NCBI GenBank assembly: GCA_020740775.1
Contig: JAHEWK010000015.1
Span: 1,302,001-1,366,000, forward strand
Direction: 5' to 3'
DNA length: 64,000 nt
DNA from: Ilyonectria destructans
Taxonomy: Eukaryota > Ascomycota > Sordariomycetes > Hypocreales > Nectriaceae
Shown here: positions 11,490-22,508 of the stretch, one piece after another
Layout of the letters: the number at the start of each line of letters is the position of its first letter
Numbering within the stretch: position 1 is the stretch's first letter
Position numbers and translations under genes: made by a program
Notes under the pieces: generated by a model
What the model saw: the letters and a program-made list of their open reading frames with translations, nothing else
Databases searched by the model: none
What the model was told of the DNA's origin: nothing

Positions 11490-13050
11490 GATCCGGCGAC
11501 ATCGAGACTACTCTCGAGTATTCAAAGCGCCATTTTAACCGACCCGGGCTTGCCTCGGCCTGGGCCAACAGTGTCCGCCTGGCAGGTGCCGGTCCATCCC
11601 ACCGTGGCCTCTATCCAGTCGCCGGCTCTTCCACAATGTACGAACTTCGCCGTCATTGGGTCTGGCATAACTGGCTGTAGCGTCACCAAGGCCCTGCTCG
11701 AGCATCCGGGCAGTAAAGACTCGCACATCACGGTACTAGAGGCCCGGACACTCGTCAGTGGCGCTACTGGCCGTAACGGTGGCCACCTCGTTACACCGTC
11801 TGGTCATACTTACGGTCCTCTGGCTAGGCAGCACGGCGTCGAAGCGGCAAAGCAGATTACACGCTTCAGCATCCTCAACATTAACCATATTATGAAGATG
11901 GTTCGAGAAATGGACCAGGATCTTCAGACTGAATGCCAAATTCGCGACGTCATTAAAGTCATGGCTGTTGGTGACGATGAGACGTGGGGTCCAGCTAAAG
12001 CCTCCGTCCTGGACTTCCAGAAGGCTGTCCCTGAGCACAGCAGCTACCATCGCATCATTGAAAAGGACAGAGTACCAGAGGTGTGCAAGAAATCCCTTGA
12101 TCTTTTCATCCCAGCTACTAATGATAGGATAGATGTGGAATATCAAGGATGCTTCTGGTGCTGTTGAACACGAAGCCGGTGCAATCTGGCCGTACCGTCT
12201 TCTAACTGGCATCTACGAACGTTTACTGAAGAAGTACCCAAACCGTCTTGCCATTGAGACAAATACTCCCGTCACCCAGGTCAAATATTTGCCAGCGGAG
12301 AACACCGACTACCCCTACGCCGTCATGACGCCCCGGGGTATCATACGAGCGAAACGAATCGTTCACTGCACCAATGGCCATGCTTCACATCTGCTTCCTG
12401 GTCTTGCTGGTGGTATCTATCCATTTCGCGGTACCATGGCGGTGCAAGATCCAGGTCCGTCCCTGAAGAATCTTGGCGCATCGCGCTCCTGGAGCCTATC
12501 GCATAAGTCAAGCTTGGACGTTCAGACAGGATTGTATATAACGGGTCTGTTCTACCTCCAGCAAAACCCGTTGACAGGACAAATCTGGATTGGCAACGAG
12601 ACTGCGTATATGAAGGATATTCTTACGTCTGATGACACATATGTTCCCGAGGAGGCAAGACAAGCTCTGTCAACAGTCCTGCCCAGATTTTTCCTTGAGG
12701 GCTGGGGTACGAAAACAAAGTCCGAGGTCAAGGCAATTTGGTCTGGCATCCAGGGTCATACCACAGATGGACTACCTCTGGTGGGCCGCGTCCCTAAGTC
12801 CATCACAGGCAGTTCGGGCGGCGAAGAGCAGTGGATCGCTGCAGGGTTCAATGGATATGGCATGGACAAGTGCTGGCTGACAGGCGAGGCCTTGGTGAAG
12901 ATGATGTTGGGGGAGGATGTCAGCGGGTGGTTTCCCGAATGCTACCTTCTTACGGAGAAGCGCTTGAGCGAAGAGTTAACAGTTGAAAAAACACTGCTCA
13001 AGTTTGCTAACATCGCTCACCCCGAAGGTGTCAAATCGGCAAAGCTATAA
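11490..13050 (+). pseudogene. FAD-dependent oxidoreductase (DAO family), frameshifted, PTS1 end
   Basis: The protein belongs to the DAO fold of amine/amino-acid oxidases. The first frame has the dinucleotide-binding motif IGSGITGCS and the SGATGRNGGHL FAD motif (about 11649-11800). The second frame, from about 12133, has GAVEHEAGAIWPYR, HCTNGHASHL and the C-terminal GYGMDKCW flavin motif. The halves are in different frames, with no plausible intron at the junction (about 12125-12140). The first half also has no in-frame ATG before its conserved N-terminal segment (DPGLPRPGP). The protein ends S-A-K-L, a PTS1 signal, so the intact enzyme would be peroxisomal. Either this is a recently damaged gene or there is a sequence error plus an unseen first exon. 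Confidence 0.75.
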
Positions 13051-13124
13051 CGGCCACGCCTTTCATAGCTGAGCTGAGTGGATCAAAGCATAAGATTTTA
13101 AAATACAAATATTGCACAGCTAGT

Positions 13125-15222
13125 TCATCCCATCATGGTCCCAAGATTCCTCTCATAAGCCACGTCCAGCCAATACACATCTTGATCGCCCGCGTCCAAA
13201 GCCGCCCAGATGCAATTAATCAACTCAAAGATCATTCGGATCTTGCGGAGTGGCAGGATGTGCGTGTAAGCAGCTAGTCGCGACCCCACAAACTTGCGTG
13301 CTCGAACTACTTCAATGGAGTGGTGGTCGAAGCTCAAGACCCTCTGGCTGGAGTCTGACGATGTCATGTGAGAATCGCGCCGAAGTTCGCTTGATATCGC
13401 AACTAGAATGAATGGCTGCACGCTGCGAGTCCGAGATTCGAAAGGAATTTGCCGTAATATCCCCAGGATGTGCATCGCGAGCTTCGTCAACCAGATGTTT
13501 CTCTCCTCTGCCGTGGGCGTATTTGTTGCAGGCGGGGGTCGTAGTATGTCGTCCGTATTCCAAGGCGCATAACGCTCGTTGAGCAGGTCCGGGAAGACAC
13601 GATAGATCTGAAGTAGTCCAGTGCACCGGTAGGCTTCGTCAAGGTGCTGGAGGTGGATGAGGGGTGTCTTTGGATCACCTGGGTCTGTAATCTGCGTCAC
13701 GTCTGGTGCACGATGCGCAAGGAGCATTCTCTCAAGTCGACGAGCCTCTCGGAACGTCGCCCTGAATACGTCGAGATCCTTTTCTGTCATAAATTTGACC
13801 CCTAGCATGCACTTTCGGTACTGGAATATGAGAATCCCTACGTCTGTGAGCATCCTGATTGTTTCGCGAGAAATACCGGAGAACGGATGTGGCTCAATGC
13901 TGGTGGTGCTAGGACGTGTCGGCCCTGTCGAAAAGTCCCGACGATAGTCACCCAGATGGCTGCTGTCTGTAAGATAGACAAGGAGCATAGCCCAGTAGTC
14001 CATAGTGTCGCTGAAAAAAGATAAGTCGCGGCCGTCACCAGTCTCTGCCATGGTTTCCTTTAACATCATGTAGCTCCCCCGGAACAAGTCTGTAGCCAGA
14101 TTTTGCGGGTTGAGCCAGCTTGCCGTATGCCCGAGTAGCATATTTGCCAGCAGGTTATCTTCCTTCATGGTGGACTGTTGTGACCTACCCTGGATGTACT
14201 CAAGAGCCTGACGGTGTTCGGCTGTTGCGATTGACGCTAGGTGTGGAAAGTCTTCAGACAAACATGCTGCAGCCATACTCTGGGTAGTGTGGTAAAGAGC
14301 GCCAGAGGACTGCCACATTTTCTCGACGATGTTGCGCATTGCATTGGAATCACTGTCCCAAGTGCAATAGAGGGTGATGACTTCGCGGAAGAAGTAATCT
14401 GACAGCGCCGACGGTAGGTTGAACAAATCGCGCGGCCGGTCTAAGAAGGGGTTGTCGCCAGGTTCGACAAGCCCCTGGCGGCAAGCATCTTGAAGCGGCT
14501 GATGCTGATATTGTCGAAGGCGTCGTTCTTTTGAGAGGTTACTTACTTTTCTCTCGCAGTGCATGACATCGGTAGAACATTTCTGGCCTCCTGTCGTACC
14601 CTCGACATTCTGCAGTGCACTTGTAGCTCCATTTGGAAAGCTGCCGGAAACACCCATGAAAGAAGGGTCCCAGAGCGGATCTGTCGTCGATACCGGCGCT
14701 TCCTCTGATAGCAGCTCGTTGACAACATCGTCATCAAATCCATACAGCTCGTCCGGTGGTACCAGAGGATCACAGAGCATGGAAAAGTCCCATTGTGTGG
14801 ATGGACTCAGACCCAAGTCGAGTTGTTGGATGTAATTCCCCGTAGCAGTGACTTCGGAAGCTGCGGAAACTTCGGTGATGGAGCAAGCCGGTGTGTTTGC
14901 GACGTCTTTGCGACGTTCCGACCCTGGACTGCTCCCTTGTGCTGGACTCTGAATTGCTTCAATTTGGGCAGGCCGTTCCGCATACATCTGATGTCTCTGC
15001 GACCATCGCACATTGAGCGCGTAGCCAGGGCATCGGAAACCACGATCCTCACAGCGAGCACATGCAGGCCGCCGCTCATCGCATTTGGTCTACGGATTCA
15101 ACCCCGGTCAGCTCAAATCAACGGGGATACGCACACCGGTAGACGAAGCTCACCTTCTTAGTCTTGCATCTTAGACATCCATTTCTTGACTTCAAATGCG
15201 CCGCTTTCGATGGGGGTTTCAT
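13125..15222 (-). CDS. Zn2Cys6 transcription factor
   Basis: This is a nuclear DNA-binding regulator. Exon 1 is 15222-15154 and exon 2 is 15089-13125, giving 677 residues. The intron splits the zinc cluster. Joined, it reads C-L-R-C, six residues, C-D-E-R-R-P-A-C-A-R-C, then G-F-R-C-P-G-Y, i.e. the complete CX2CX6C...C pattern at residues 17 to about 45. The rest fits the fungal-specific regulatory domain (PF11951-like), with the helical block around YFFREVITLYCTW. Its 3' end lies 74 bases from the end of the FAD oxidase (convergent). A cluster of CGG/CCG sites lies upstream of its start (see the repeat at 15681-15776). A regulator of the adjacent oxidase or permease is a reasonable inference. 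Confidence 0.9.
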
Positions 15223-15925
15223 TGGAATGAATAAGCGTTTCCTAATCACCGTCCCGTCTTAGAAAAGGAGGTAATAACACGTCTTGACGGCGACAGAAAG
15301 AGGGGCAACCCGGAATGGAGATAAGGAAACTGGGGAAATGAATCGATGACTCCACCGTCGGAATCCGGATTTCTGATACGGTAATTCTCTGACAGGGGAT
15401 GTTATGCATGTAGACGGAACGTCGCGCTGCGCGCTAAAAAAGCTCCCAATTCCGTAATTGACGATGGCGACTTTTGGAGATAAATAAATCTCCTTGACTC
15501 ACACAAAAGGGTGGTAAGACGGAACTACGTATAGCGGTTGTTAGATACGCAATTTGCTGTATGCAATAGCAGAAGTGATTGATCAAATGATGTAAATTGA
15601 TGTGATTGTCCTGCATTGATTGAGGGTCACAGGGGCCCTATTTTATACTCAAAGGGATCTAGATCAGGGTGTCAAAGGGAGACGGATCCGGCGTTGTTAT
15701 GATGCCGGATCCGGCTTATTACCTGATCCGGCGTTCCGCATCCGGTGTTCCGGATCAGGCAGTCCGGATCAGGCATGTTATGCCGCCACTCGAGGTCTCA
15801 ATCCAACAGCGGTTATTACTAAGTAAAAAATACTGATATGCCCTCCAATTTATGTAAAGATTCATGATAATGACTAGTAATTTGCTGATAGCCAGGGGCT
15901 TCAGGCCCGTACCAAAAAAATAAGC
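15223..15925. promoter_or_regulatory. Promoter region of Zn2Cys6 factor
   Basis: This gap lies upstream of the regulator (minus strand) and downstream of the permease. It is AT-rich apart from the GATCCGG repeat cluster annotated separately. No gene is seen. Confidence 0.4.
15681..15776. repeat. Cluster of GATCCGG / CGGATC motifs
   Basis: In under 100 bases there are about seven copies of the GATCCGG/CCGGATC word or one-mismatch forms, in both orientations. Two are palindromic CGGATCCG. CGG...CCG triplets in inverted arrangement are the classic half-sites of Zn2Cys6 proteins. The cluster lies 460-555 bases upstream of the start of a Zn2Cys6 gene. Binding is an inference. Confidence 0.6.
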
Positions 15926-17464
15926 TCAAGTATCTAAATGCTCCTTCACTTCATAATTCTTATTTGCAAAACAAAACCAAAGAATAGTGATGAAAACAGC
16001 AACGCCGGTCAAGACTACAGAGGCGTAGTTCATTTGGTCTACCACAACTGGCAGGTAGTAGGGGAAGCAGTAGAAAACAATGGCGACAGCCGTCCACATC
16101 AGCATGACGATATTTGCAACAAGTCCGAGCCGAGGATACCAAAAGGGGCCGTGTTTAAAGTTGGATCGGCCCTGCGTGAGAACTAGAATAACCGGGATAC
16201 TGTAGCTAATGTACTGGAGCAGGATACCGGTAGAGACGAGAGAGTTAAATGCCAGGTCAGAGCCGAGATAGAGGCAGCCGAAAATGGCGGTACCCGTAGC
16301 TGACCAGACAAGAGACCATACCGGGGTGTGGAAAGGCGCGGGCGATATCTTGCTCAGGTATTGATGCAGAGGGAAACCAGCCTCGCGACTGATGGCCCAA
16401 GCCAGACGAGATTGCCAAGTCTGGATGGCCCAGACCGCACCAGCAGTGGTTATCATGACGGGGATCCAGAGACCCACGGCGGCGGCCTTGCTACCAGTGA
16501 TGTGATGGAAGATGGCAATGGCAGAATTGTCGGCAGCGCCGTCGAAATCGGTCAAGTTTATCAACACAGACAACACGACGAGAAGACCGGAGCCGAAACC
16601 GACGACAATAGTCCACATAAGTGCCCTGGGGATATTGGTGCTGGGAGAAGGGATCTCCTCGGCAAGATGAGTGGCCACGTCGAGGCACGAAAAGCTCCAG
16701 TTGGCGCCGTTGAGGCCAATGATGAACGCAACACCGTTCTGCCATCCAGAAATATTGACAGGTGTAACGAAGAAATCCTTTGCAGACACGTGTCCGTCGG
16801 ACATGGCGAAGAGAGTGACGAAGATGACTCCGATGGTCAGGCAACTGAATAGCAGCATAATCTTGGAGATTCTTGGTAGTGCGTGTTCGAAGGTGGCGCA
16901 ACCGAGGGTCAAGATGTTGAGGATCTGGAATCCGACAAAACCCATCCATCGCTTGTAGACAAAGGTAGGGTCTAGCAGCGTGATGATGCTGCAGACTCCA
17001 ACTGGGACAGAGAGACAGGCCGAAGCGCCGGTGGCCACGGCGGCCAACCAGCTGATCATTGCAGTAACATAGGAGAGGAATCTCCGAGCACGTTGCGGCG
17101 CCAGTCGGTTTACCCAGATGTACTGGCCGCCGGGGTGAGGCATGGCAGAAGTCAGCTCCGCCAGAGTCGTAGCTGTGGCAAGGCCAACTCCCGCCATGAG
17201 AAGGAAGCCCCAGAAGAAGAGAGGCGAGCCGCCCATTGGCAACGTGGTGCCGAGCACGATAAGTAGCCCGACGGCCGTGTTTGTGGTGCCATAGCCAATA
17301 CCGAGGGCAGACAAGGTGGTAAAAGGCTTCTGGGTCTGGATTGTCACGTCTCCGTGGCGTACAGAGCCCCCTTCCACAACCTCGTTGGCGGCTTTCTCCG
17401 ACTTGGACGACATTGTGTTGGGTTCTCCGGTCGACGAGGTGCGGTCAAGAGACCGTTGATCCAT
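15926..17464 (-). CDS. APC-family amino acid / choline-GABA type permease
   Basis: This is a plasma-membrane secondary transporter of the amino acid/choline (ACT) group of fungal APC permeases. It is a single uninterrupted frame of 512 residues, the normal family length. A hydrophilic N-terminus of about 45 residues is followed by 11-12 hydrophobic segments. Family landmarks are the first helix with GIGYGTTNTAVG, then AELTSAMPHPGGQYIW (helix 2-3 loop) and HLAEEIPSPSTNIPRA (cytoplasmic loop). The substrate could be choline, GABA or another amine; the sequence does not decide. It is near the amine oxidases, which suggests uptake of their substrate. Confidence 0.9.
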   Translation of the reverse strand: MDQRSLDRTSSTGEPNTMSSKSEKAANEVVEGGSVRHGDVTIQTQKPFTTLSALGIGYGTTNTAVGLLIVLGTTLPMGGSPLFFWGFLLMAGVGLATATTLAELTSAMPHPGGQYIWVNRLAPQRARRFLSYVTAMISWLAAVATGASACLSVPVGVCSIITLLDPTFVYKRWMGFVGFQILNILTLGCATFEHALPRISKIMLLFSCLTIGVIFVTLFAMSDGHVSAKDFFVTPVNISGWQNGVAFIIGLNGANWSFSCLDVATHLAEEIPSPSTNIPRALMWTIVVGFGSGLLVVLSVLINLTDFDGAADNSAIAIFHHITGSKAAAVGLWIPVMITTAGAVWAIQTWQSRLAWAISREAGFPLHQYLSKISPAPFHTPVWSLVWSATGTAIFGCLYLGSDLAFNSLVSTGILLQYISYSIPVILVLTQGRSNFKHGPFWYPRLGLVANIVMLMWTAVAIVFYCFPYYLPVVVDQMNYASVVLTGVAVFITILWFCFANKNYEVKEHLDT

Positions 17465-18613
17465 GATTTCAGATTTACAGGTGACAAGAATGGTGACGGA
17501 CGAGAGCTCGCTACTCTGCTCTTAAGGCACTAGATGTTCTGCTGTGTAGCGTCAAGGGTCAAGACTCATGACATGTCTCCACACTTTTATCCCGGCCACC
17601 CCTGATCAATAGCCCGCGCCGCGCCAGCTCTAATCAGCGACTAAGCAGAATCCGGTAGTTGGGTGCGAAGGGGCGCTCCAATCCTCCCGGACCTTATCTG
17701 AGATACTTCATTCCGAACCGCAAGGAAGCGGGGAGCTGGCATATCACATGGCCCCCCCCCCCGCCTTGTATTACCTCGCGTGCTACTCGCATGAGGCAAT
17801 TACATGCGATTAAGGACGCGGCAATAGTGCGAGGTTATCTCAAAGGTAAATGCAACACACACCTGGTTGCCTGCCGAGTAGCGACTTAGTTCAACGCCGC
17901 ATCTTCATGCAAACACGCGCTCAACTCCCATGTTGCGAGCATAATAAGCCCAATTCTGCCTTCGCTGGACTGCCAAAACTAATGGAGAATGTTCTTTTCA
18001 ATCTGGATAGCATTAATGCTGACGTGGTCGATCCTGCGTGTGCAACACATATCAGCTCAACACCAATCACACCGCTCGGGACATCATGTTGTGACACTGT
18101 GACTTCGTATCAATGATGACGAAAACTATTGAAATTATTGATTCATGCGAATCTCACATTGGCTCACAAGAAGGACCAAGTGCAGCTAGATAATTCCTGT
18201 GAAACTCTGTGGGTTATTGGTCACAGCCCATGGTGTCACATATAATATAGGCCACAGTTACACTACGCATTAGCGGAGTGTTCATTCCACTTTTCCCGTA
18301 GCCATCAATGGGATATATGGAGCTTCCAGGTGCCGACAGAAAGGAAACAATACACTGGTAGACTATCTGCTCTCTGTCTTTGCACGGATATTACGAATAG
18401 TACAACCGGACTCTTTGAATTGTTCGTCACGGAAGGTTGCCGCTAGACAGTCTACGATATTGATCCGATACAACCACACCCCTAACTGTAATTCATTTTT
18501 CACTGAACCGACACACAGCTGCGTGACGATTCAAATGGCAGGCATGCGCCTTAAATTCATCGAATATTTTCAGGTGCTCAAGGAAGCTTTATAAATTTGT
18601 AAGTCCGTTGCTA
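17465..18613. other. 1.1 kb gene-free gap with repeat copy
   Basis: This gap contains the promoter of the upstream permease, a C-homopolymer run at about 17751-17762, and copy 1 of the dispersed inverted repeat (18234-18303). No coding region is recognised. Confidence 0.4.
18234..18303 (+). repeat. Dispersed inverted repeat, copy 1
   Basis: The core runs from CAGTTACACT (18255) through GGAGTGTTCATTCCAC to CCGTAGCC (18303). It matches the reverse complement of 37526-37595 with only a few differences over about 50 bases, and the outer 20 bases beginning TGTCACAT are weakly conserved. It looks like one end of a transposable element or MITE. No target duplication was identified. Confidence 0.6.
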
Positions 18614-20346
18614 TCATGGGCTAGTGTTTTCAAGTCGATCGGTATGCAAATCCATATCCCCAGGCATAACCTTGGCCGACTTTACCCAAAGCTTGTAGAA
18701 TATAAGATTGCCAACATATAAGATAACACCGATATAAGACGTGATGAAGGTAACTGGTTTAAAATGAGGAATGAATGCACCATAGCCTGCCGGGACGATT
18801 AGCACACGTAACAAAAAAGAAATGGGAGCACTTGCCATTGAAAACCACCAACATGGTAGTCACAAAAAGAGCAAAGTATGCGCCGTAAGGCTGAAGCACC
18901 CCTCTATAAGGCATTGACGTTCTGAGGATTCCTTGCACTTTCATCCCATTGACAAAATGCAAATATGTGACTAGGACACTGATCCAGTTCAGGGCGCCAA
19001 AGACAGTTACTAGGCTGACCAAGTAACCGAAAACTTTGGAAGAGCTCGTCGATGCATTCATGTATGCGAGGGCAGCAAAGGCACTGGTGAAAAGAACGCC
19101 GATAATGGGAACACCATTCCGTGTTGTCTTCCGGAAGATGGCTGGAGCTTGGCGATCGTGTGCGAGGCCAAATAGAGTCCGTGATCCGATATAAATGTCA
19201 GAGTTTGCCGCGCTCAAAACAAACACCAACAGACACGCGTTGATCACATCGGGGAAGACGGGAATGCCTGCGAGCTGGACGGCGATAACAAAGGGACTGG
19301 CACCTGCACCCGTCTTTTGCTTGGTGCCTCCGATGAGTCTTTCGTTGGTGTATGGCACGGCCATGCCCAAGGCCAGGGCGCCGATAACGTAGAAGAAAGT
19401 AATACGCCAGAGTGTTTGTCGAATGGCCTTGCGGATTGTTCTTTTTGGGTTGGGAGCTTCGCCAAACGCAACGCCAACCACTTCAGTGCCAGTGTATGCG
19501 AAACAGGCCTGGACCATTGCCGCCCACCAGCCGAGGAATCGACCGGCCGACCCTTCGAGAAGATATTCTCCAAAGGCGCCAGGGTCGTTCCAGTAGTTGA
19601 ACCCGATCCGTTTACCCGACGGCTGACCTCCCATAGAAATCACAAAGCAGGTCAAAATAACAGTAGCCATGACGAGGATTTTGACGGCAGACATCCAGAA
19701 CTCTGCTTCGCCAAAGATGGAAACATGGAGTAGCTATAAGCTGTTAGTACAAGTGGAGTCAACAAGAGTGCGTTATACATACGTTGACCAGAACGATAAC
19801 AACCGCAAAGACTGTTACAAAAATGGCGACGTTAAGATCTGGGCGCCAGTATTGGATGATAATGCCAGCGGCTGTGAGATTGTTCGGCAGAACGACAGCA
19901 TATTTGAAGAAGTAGTTCCAGCCAGTGGCATACCTAGCAAACCATTAGTATAGATGCTTCCATGCTGATCGGGCTGGGATACGTTACCCTAAAGCCGGGT
20001 CAACGAAACGAGTAGCATAGCCTCCGAAGCCTTTATCCATTGGAAACATGGTGGCCATTTCGCCCATCGCGGTCATGATGAAGAAGACGACTAGTCCAAC
20101 CGCGCAGTAAGCAATGAGGAGACTTGCAGGTCCGCCCCGAACCAAGCCTGTGCCAGTGCCGATGATGAGGCCAGTGCCAATAGCACCAGCGACTGCAATC
20201 ATGGATACATGCCGCTCCTTGAATTCGCGTCGAAGAGTGTTCGTTTGCTCGGTAGTTCCCTCTTCGACAGTCATGGTTTGTTGCGGATCAGACGAGTCTT
20301 GGTCACCGCCATCGACGTGAATTTTATCTTCAGAAAGGCGGCCCAT
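18614..20346 (-). CDS. Amino acid permease, YAT family, 4 exons with a GC-AG intron
   Basis: This is a plasma-membrane amino-acid/proton symporter of the yeast amino acid transporter type. Exons are 20346-19988, 19933-19783, 19733-18836 and 18786-18614, giving 526 residues in frame. Signatures are the ERHVSMIAVAGAIGTGLIIGTG first helix, GEMATMFP, FVDPALGYATGWNYFF, GEAEFWMS and the TSYIGV last-helix region. The third intron starts GCAAGT and ends CAG. Using GC-AG restores V-F-N-G-Y-G-A-F, whereas reading through gives a non-family tail. An ATG further upstream (20445) is open in frame, but TATAAAG at 20425-20419 favours the start at 20346. Substrate is not predictable. Confidence 0.9.
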
Positions 20347-21209
20347 CTTGAGAGATTGACGAACGTTTGCTAGTAGTGGTACTGAAATGAAGGTGATTGC
20401 CGCAAGCGGCCACGCCGTCTTTATACGAAGCGAGGACACTACCATGTACCGGCTGCAACGAGATTGAAGCCTTCCCAGCGTCTGGATAAAGCCGCCCTTA
20501 TCGGAACGAAGATTAGGATGCCATGGTTCATGGATCAGTGTAACCGCTAACTCAGGCGCTATCTGGGCCTAAGTACTTGTGTGATAGCAATTTGCGGGGA
20601 ATTTATGGATCACGGCGAGAATCGCGACTAACCAGCGTCGCGTACACGGCCTCGGACCAAAGTCCCAGCTCCACATGGAGGTCAAACTCCGTTTCTAGCT
20701 CCAAGTCTCACCAGAGCTCCACTGGCCACGAGAACTGTCACTCGGTTGTCGGCATCCTCTTTGAGCGTGAACAACTATTCAACTCGGACTTGAGCCTCCA
20801 CCCCCGCAGTTACAAGATGCTTCCGGCGCTTTTCCACGTGTAAGTCAGGAGTCAAATGTCCAGGATGAGGAGACGGACTTGGGCCTCCATCCCCACAGTT
20901 ACGAAGAGTGCAAAGTCCATTTCCGCATCTGATCTGCCAGGAGTCAAGTCCATAGTTGCATGTAGAGACGGGTTTGGACCTCCATATTCACCATGATAGG
21001 CTACTAAGAAGAAATGATCATCTTCTTGCATTCACAGGCCACGAAAAACCAATACACGACAGCCCAAAACATTGGTCCGAAGTCGCTCAAGAATAATCCT
21101 TGAATGGAGAATAAATTGACCCTTCAGGACCTCTTGACCTTGTCTTCTTCTTGTCTCCATCCCACCTTCAATTATCAGCATCAACGCCAACTATCCAGCC
21201 GCAACAACA
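20347..21209. other. Divergent promoter region with degenerate repeats
   Basis: This is the shared upstream region of the YAT permease (minus) and the PLP enzyme (plus). From 20787 to about 20995 an imperfect unit of roughly 90 bases recurs three times. The recognisable words are ACTTGRGCCTCCAYCCC, CAGTTAC and CAGGAGTCAA. The repetition is weak and could be regulatory or relic sequence. No gene is seen. Confidence 0.45.
20419..20425 (-). promoter_or_regulatory. TATA box of YAT permease
   Basis: TATAAAG on the minus strand lies about 75 bases upstream of the chosen ATG. This supports the downstream start. Confidence 0.5.
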
Positions 21210-22469
21210 ATGTCGCCTTCACATATCGAATCGAACGGGGCTCGCAAGACATCCAATTCCACGGATGGTAGTTCGAAGTTTGATATCTTCCGCCAACTTG
21301 TCCCGATCGTCCGCGATGACAAAATCACCTACCTAAATGCATCATTCGCACCACCCTCCAATCTGATCATCCACGAGGCGATTACCAAATACCTGTCCGA
21401 GTCCCTCTACAAGGAACTGCCTAAGCCAGCATGGCAAGCGGCTGTTGAAGAGACTCGAAAGCTGCTCGGCAGATACATCAACACCGATCAATCAACCATT
21501 GCCTTCACGCGCGACACAACGGAGGGTCTCAACAACTTCATCCGTGGCTTGCGCTTTCACCCCGGCGACAATGTCGTAATTCTGGACAGTGAGCATCCCA
21601 ACCATGCCTACGGGTGGATGTCGCTCCGTGAAGCTGGGCTCGAAGTTCGCCAGGTTCCCACGATTCCAGAGGCGGAGAAAGCTGGGCAAGTCACAGCTGC
21701 AAATGCGGCTACCTTTGCGCCATACGTTGACGATCGAACACGTGCGATTGGTATCAGCTCCGTCATGTTCCATAGTGGGCAATGGAATGATGTCGCTGAC
21801 ATCTGCGCCGCTTATCGCCCTCGAGGCATCCATGTAGTCGTAGATGCCACTCAACAAGTCGGGTTCGCACCTATTGACGTCAAAGCTATGGGTGTATCGG
21901 CGGCAGCATTTGGGATGCACAAAGGCCTCAACTGCCCCACGGGTCTCGCGGCTCTCTACGTGGATACAGATGTCATTGCGGACGTCAACCCAACTCCTCC
22001 GATTGTTGGCTATGGCGCTGTCAGTAATGTGCGCGCAGACCTTTTGGTCCCCGACGATCCCATCTTGTATCATCCTACTGCTCGGCGCTATGAGCATCTC
22101 AATGTTAGCTTGATCGCCATAGCCGCTGCCAAGGCGTACCTCACCTTTTATCTTGATACCATGGGGCCGCGCGAGGTCGAGGAACACTTGTTCAACTTGG
22201 GCGACGCACTCCGAAAAGAATGCAAACGGCTGGGTGTCACAGTGGTTGGGCCTGAAACCCGCAAGGAACATGCGCCGCACCTCTACATTCTCGATTTGCA
22301 TGGCTCGGGATGGATGGAACACCTTCGGGAGGTGGATGTTATTGTTACTCCATACCGGTTAGGAATCCGGGTCTCCTTTGGCTTTTACAACAACTTTAAA
22401 GACGTTGAGAGGCTTTCATGGGCGATCGAAGCGGGTGTGAAGAAGAATCTGCCTATTGGCAGATCTTAA
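21210..22469 (+). CDS. Class V PLP-dependent aminotransferase / isopenicillin-N-epimerase-like
   Basis: This is a fold-type I PLP enzyme of the class V family (cysteine desulfurase, selenocysteine lyase, epimerase-like). It is one exon of 419 residues. The phosphate-binding region is FTRDTTEGLN, the cofactor Asp sits in VVVDATQQVG (about residue 213), and the Schiff-base Lys is in GMHKGL (about residue 237). No N-terminal targeting signal is seen. The reaction cannot be fixed: cysteine desulfurase, epimerase or an amine-processing lyase all fit the fold. It ends only 39 bases from the end of a convergent Zn2Cys6 gene, which may point to a shared pathway. The ATG has the context ACAATGTC. Confidence 0.88.
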   Translation: MSPSHIESNGARKTSNSTDGSSKFDIFRQLVPIVRDDKITYLNASFAPPSNLIIHEAITKYLSESLYKELPKPAWQAAVEETRKLLGRYINTDQSTIAFTRDTTEGLNNFIRGLRFHPGDNVVILDSEHPNHAYGWMSLREAGLEVRQVPTIPEAEKAGQVTAANAATFAPYVDDRTRAIGISSVMFHSGQWNDVADICAAYRPRGIHVVVDATQQVGFAPIDVKAMGVSAAAFGMHKGLNCPTGLAALYVDTDVIADVNPTPPIVGYGAVSNVRADLLVPDDPILYHPTARRYEHLNVSLIAIAAAKAYLTFYLDTMGPREVEEHLFNLGDALRKECKRLGVTVVGPETRKEHAPHLYILDLHGSGWMEHLREVDVIVTPYRLGIRVSFGFYNNFKDVERLSWAIEAGVKKNLPIGRS

Positions 22470-22508
22470 GTCACTCACAGAAGGTTTCGTCATAACAAGA
22501 TCTACTCA

